Source: an uncultured Sulfitobacter sp.
GTDB lineage: Bacteria > Pseudomonadota > Alphaproteobacteria > Rhodobacterales > Rhodobacteraceae
Reading direction: 5' to 3'
Length of the DNA: 64,000 bases
NCBI RefSeq assembly: GCF_947499945.1
Contig: NZ_CANMQD010000001.1
Span: 1,426,001 to 1,490,000, forward strand
Part shown: piece after piece, positions 62,443 through 64,000 of the stretch
Layout: every line of letters starts with the position of its first letter
How positions within the stretch are numbered: the first letter of the stretch is position 1
Program-made: the position numbers and the translations under genes
The notes under the pieces: model-generated
The model's input: only the letters and a program-made list of their open reading frames with translations
Database searches by the model: none
Told to the model about the DNA's origin: nothing

Positions 62443-64000
62443 ATGGCCAAAGTAATTGGTATTGACCTTGGAACAACAAACTCCTGTATCGCCATCATGG
62501 ACGGCAGCCAGCCCCGCGTGATTGAAAACGCGGAAGGTGCGCGCACAACGCCCTCCATCGTAGCCTTTACAGATGATGAACGCCTCGTGGGCCAGCCGGC
62601 CAAGCGTCAGGCGGTCACAAACCCCGAAAACACTATTTTCGGCGTAAAGCGCCTTATTGGCCGTCGTAATGACGATGCCGATCTTGCCAAAGACAAGAAA
62701 AACATCCCCTTCAACGTGATTGATGGCGGAAACGGCGACGCATGGGTCGAAGCCAAGGGTGAGAAATACTCCCCGTCGCAAATCTCCGCGTTTATTCTGG
62801 GCAAAATGAAAGAAACCGCTGAGTCCTATCTCGGCGAGGAAGTGACACAGGCGGTTATCACCGTGCCTGCATACTTCAACGACGCCCAGCGTCAGGCCAC
62901 AAAAGACGCTGGTAAAATTGCCGGTCTCGAAGTGCTGCGCATCATCAACGAACCAACTGCGGCGGCCCTGGCCTATGGCCTCGACAAAGAAAACACACAA
63001 ACCATCGCGGTCTATGATCTCGGCGGCGGTACATTCGACGTCACCATCCTCGAGATCGACGATGGCCTGTTCGAAGTGAAATCCACCAACGGCGACACAT
63101 TCCTCGGCGGTGAAGACTTTGACATGCGCATCGTCAACTACCTCGCGGATGAGTTCAAAAAAGAGCACTCGGTCGATTTGACAAAAGACAAAATGGCCCT
63201 TCAGCGCCTGAAAGAAGCCGCTGAAAAAGCCAAGATCGAACTGTCTTCTTCCAGCCAGACCGAGATCAACCAGCCGTTTATCTCCATGGGCGCAAACGGC
63301 CAGCCACTTCACATGGTGATGAAACTGACCCGCGCCAAACTGGAAAGCCTCGTTGGCGATCTGATCAAAGCGTCTATGAAACCCTGCGCCGCAGCGCTTA
63401 AAGACGCAGGCCTCAAAGCGTCCGACATCGACGAAGTTGTGCTGGTTGGTGGTATGACCCGCATGCCGCGCGTCATTGAAGAAGTGACCAAATTCTTCGG
63501 TAAAGAACCGCACAAGGGCGTGAACCCTGACGAAGTTGTGGCCCTCGGTGCCGCAATCCAAGCGGGCGTTCTGCAGGGCGACGTAAAAGACGTGGTGCTG
63601 TTGGACGTGACACCTCTCTCCTTGGGTATCGAAACCCTTGGCGGCGTGTTTACTCGTCTGATCGACCGCAACACCACAATCCCAACGAAGAAATCACAAA
63701 TCTTCTCGACTGCGGAAGACAACCAGAACGCCGTGACCATCCGCTGCTTCCAGGGGGAGCGTGAAATGGCCGCCGACAACAAACTGCTCGGCGCGTTCAA
63801 CCTCGAATCTATCCCGCCTGCCCCACGCGGCATGCCCCAGATCGAAGTAACCTTCGACATTGACGCCAACGGTATCGTATCCGTAGGGGCAATGGACAAA
63901 GGCACTGGTAAAGAACAGAAAATCACCATCCAAGCCTCCGGTGGTCTGTCCGATGCCGATATCGAGAAAATGGTAAAAGATGCAGAAGAGAATGCTGATG
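62443..64000 (+). CDS. dnaK: molecular chaperone DnaK (Hsp70), N-terminal ~519 residues
   Basis: The ATG at 62443 starts [21 protein letters not shown], the Hsp70 phosphate-1 signature. Further marks are [17 protein letters not shown] and [13 protein letters not shown]. The nucleotide-binding domain runs to about residue 385, and the substrate-binding domain starts with [16 protein letters not shown]. The window ends near residue 519 of about 640, so the lid is missing. It refolds proteins with DnaJ and GrpE. It is divergent from alkB across 216 bases. Confidence 0.98.
   Translation, partial: MAKVIGIDLGTTNSCIAIMDGSQPRVIENAEGARTTPSIVAFTDDERLVGQPAKRQAVTNPENTIFGVKRLIGRRNDDADLAKDKKNIPFNVIDGGNGDAWVEAKGEKYSPSQISAFILGKMKETAESYLGEEVTQAVITVPAYFNDAQRQATKDAGKIAGLEVLRIINEPTAAALAYGLDKENTQTIAVYDLGGGTFDVTILEIDDGLFEVKSTNGDTFLGGEDFDMRIVNYLADEFKKEHSVDLTKDKMALQRLKEAAEKAKIELSSSSQTEINQPFISMGANGQPLHMVMKLTRAKLESLVGDLIKASMKPCAAALKDAGLKASDIDEVVLVGGMTRMPRVIEEVTKFFGKEPHKGVNPDEVVALGAAIQAGVLQGDVKDVVLLDVTPLSLGIETLGGVFTRLIDRNTTIPTKKSQIFSTAEDNQNAVTIRCFQGEREMAADNKLLGAFNLESIPPAPRGMPQIEVTFDIDANGIVSVGAMDKGTGKEQKITIQASGGLSDADIEKMVKDAEENAD

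Noticed and set aside
62293..63561. 422-codon minus-strand open frame over the dnaK start
   Set aside because: Antisense of dnaK, whose plus-strand Hsp70 signatures are unmistakable.
1..64000. CRISPR arrays, insertion sequences or prophage
   Set aside because: No regularly spaced direct repeats, transposase motifs, terminal inverted repeats or phage structural genes were seen.

Overview
The window reads as chromosomal DNA from a marine alphaproteobacterium of the Roseobacter group (Rhodobacteraceae). This is inferred from the gene families present: a NodH-like double sulfotransferase, a Hint-domain protein, a bacterial voltage-gated sodium channel, an RTX metalloprotease, an adenine deaminase/AMP nucleosidase pair, a YjbH/YjbF exopolysaccharide locus and an NDUFA9-like protein. 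Neighbouring genes are often linked by ATGA, GTGA or TGATG overlaps. No genus can be assigned from the sequence alone. The window is gene-dense, and I found no CRISPR array, insertion sequence, prophage or rRNA operon. It begins inside ispA and ends inside dnaK.

Layout. 0-2.4 kb: isoprenoid synthesis (ispA end, dxs). 2.4-4.2 kb: sodium channel and a sugar-epimerase-like reductase. 4.2-11.7 kb: an exopolysaccharide locus (small YjbE-like protein, YjbF lipoprotein, YjbH, membrane CapD-type dehydratase, initiating sugar-phosphate transferase, and a divergent OPX lipoprotein). 11.7-15.6 kb: a glycosyltransferase, a fatty acid hydroxylase/sterol desaturase, a class II aldolase, a possible small lipoprotein and a VOC protein. 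15.6-19.7 kb: a coupled purine-salvage operon (adenine deaminase, unknown protein, AMP nucleosidase). 19.8-23.2 kb: HU protein, a non-coding stretch and a secreted RTX metalloprotease. 23.6-28.6 kb: exporter, GlxA-type regulator, glutathione peroxidase, MsrB-MsrA, and a PepSY / cytochrome b / membrane LuxR operon. 28.8-34.2 kb: HyuA-like protein, QueG, glutathione transferase, MtgA and a Hint protein. 34.3-41.6 kb: glutamate synthase, with gltD and gltB separated by two small genes. 41.9-47.6 kb: UppP, an NDUFA9-like protein, tRNA-Leu(CAG), a desaturase-acyltransferase fusion, a PaaX-like regulator and an RNase D-like nuclease. 47.7-50.8 kb: lptC-lptA-lptB, hpf, ptsN. 50.8-60.4 kb: a second glycan locus (sulfotransferase, four glycosyltransferases, galU, cysQ, ABC-2 polysaccharide permease). 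60.5-64 kb: a decayed gene, a SpoIIAA-like protein with an FNR-like site upstream, AlkB and dnaK.

Two themes stand out. The first is surface glycans. The 4-12 kb locus looks like a Yjb-type exopolysaccharide secretion system. The 51-60 kb locus combines a PAPS-type sulfotransferase with CysQ, the enzyme that removes the sulfotransferase by-product PAP, plus GalU and an export permease, which suggests a sulfated surface polysaccharide. The second is redox handling (peroxidase, MsrA/B, PepSY-cytochrome-LuxR). The items most worth following up are the predicted sulfated-glycan locus, the desaturase-acyltransferase fusion, the unknown protein inside the adenine-salvage operon, the Hint protein lacking its nucleophilic cysteine, and the PepSY-cytochrome-LuxR cassette.
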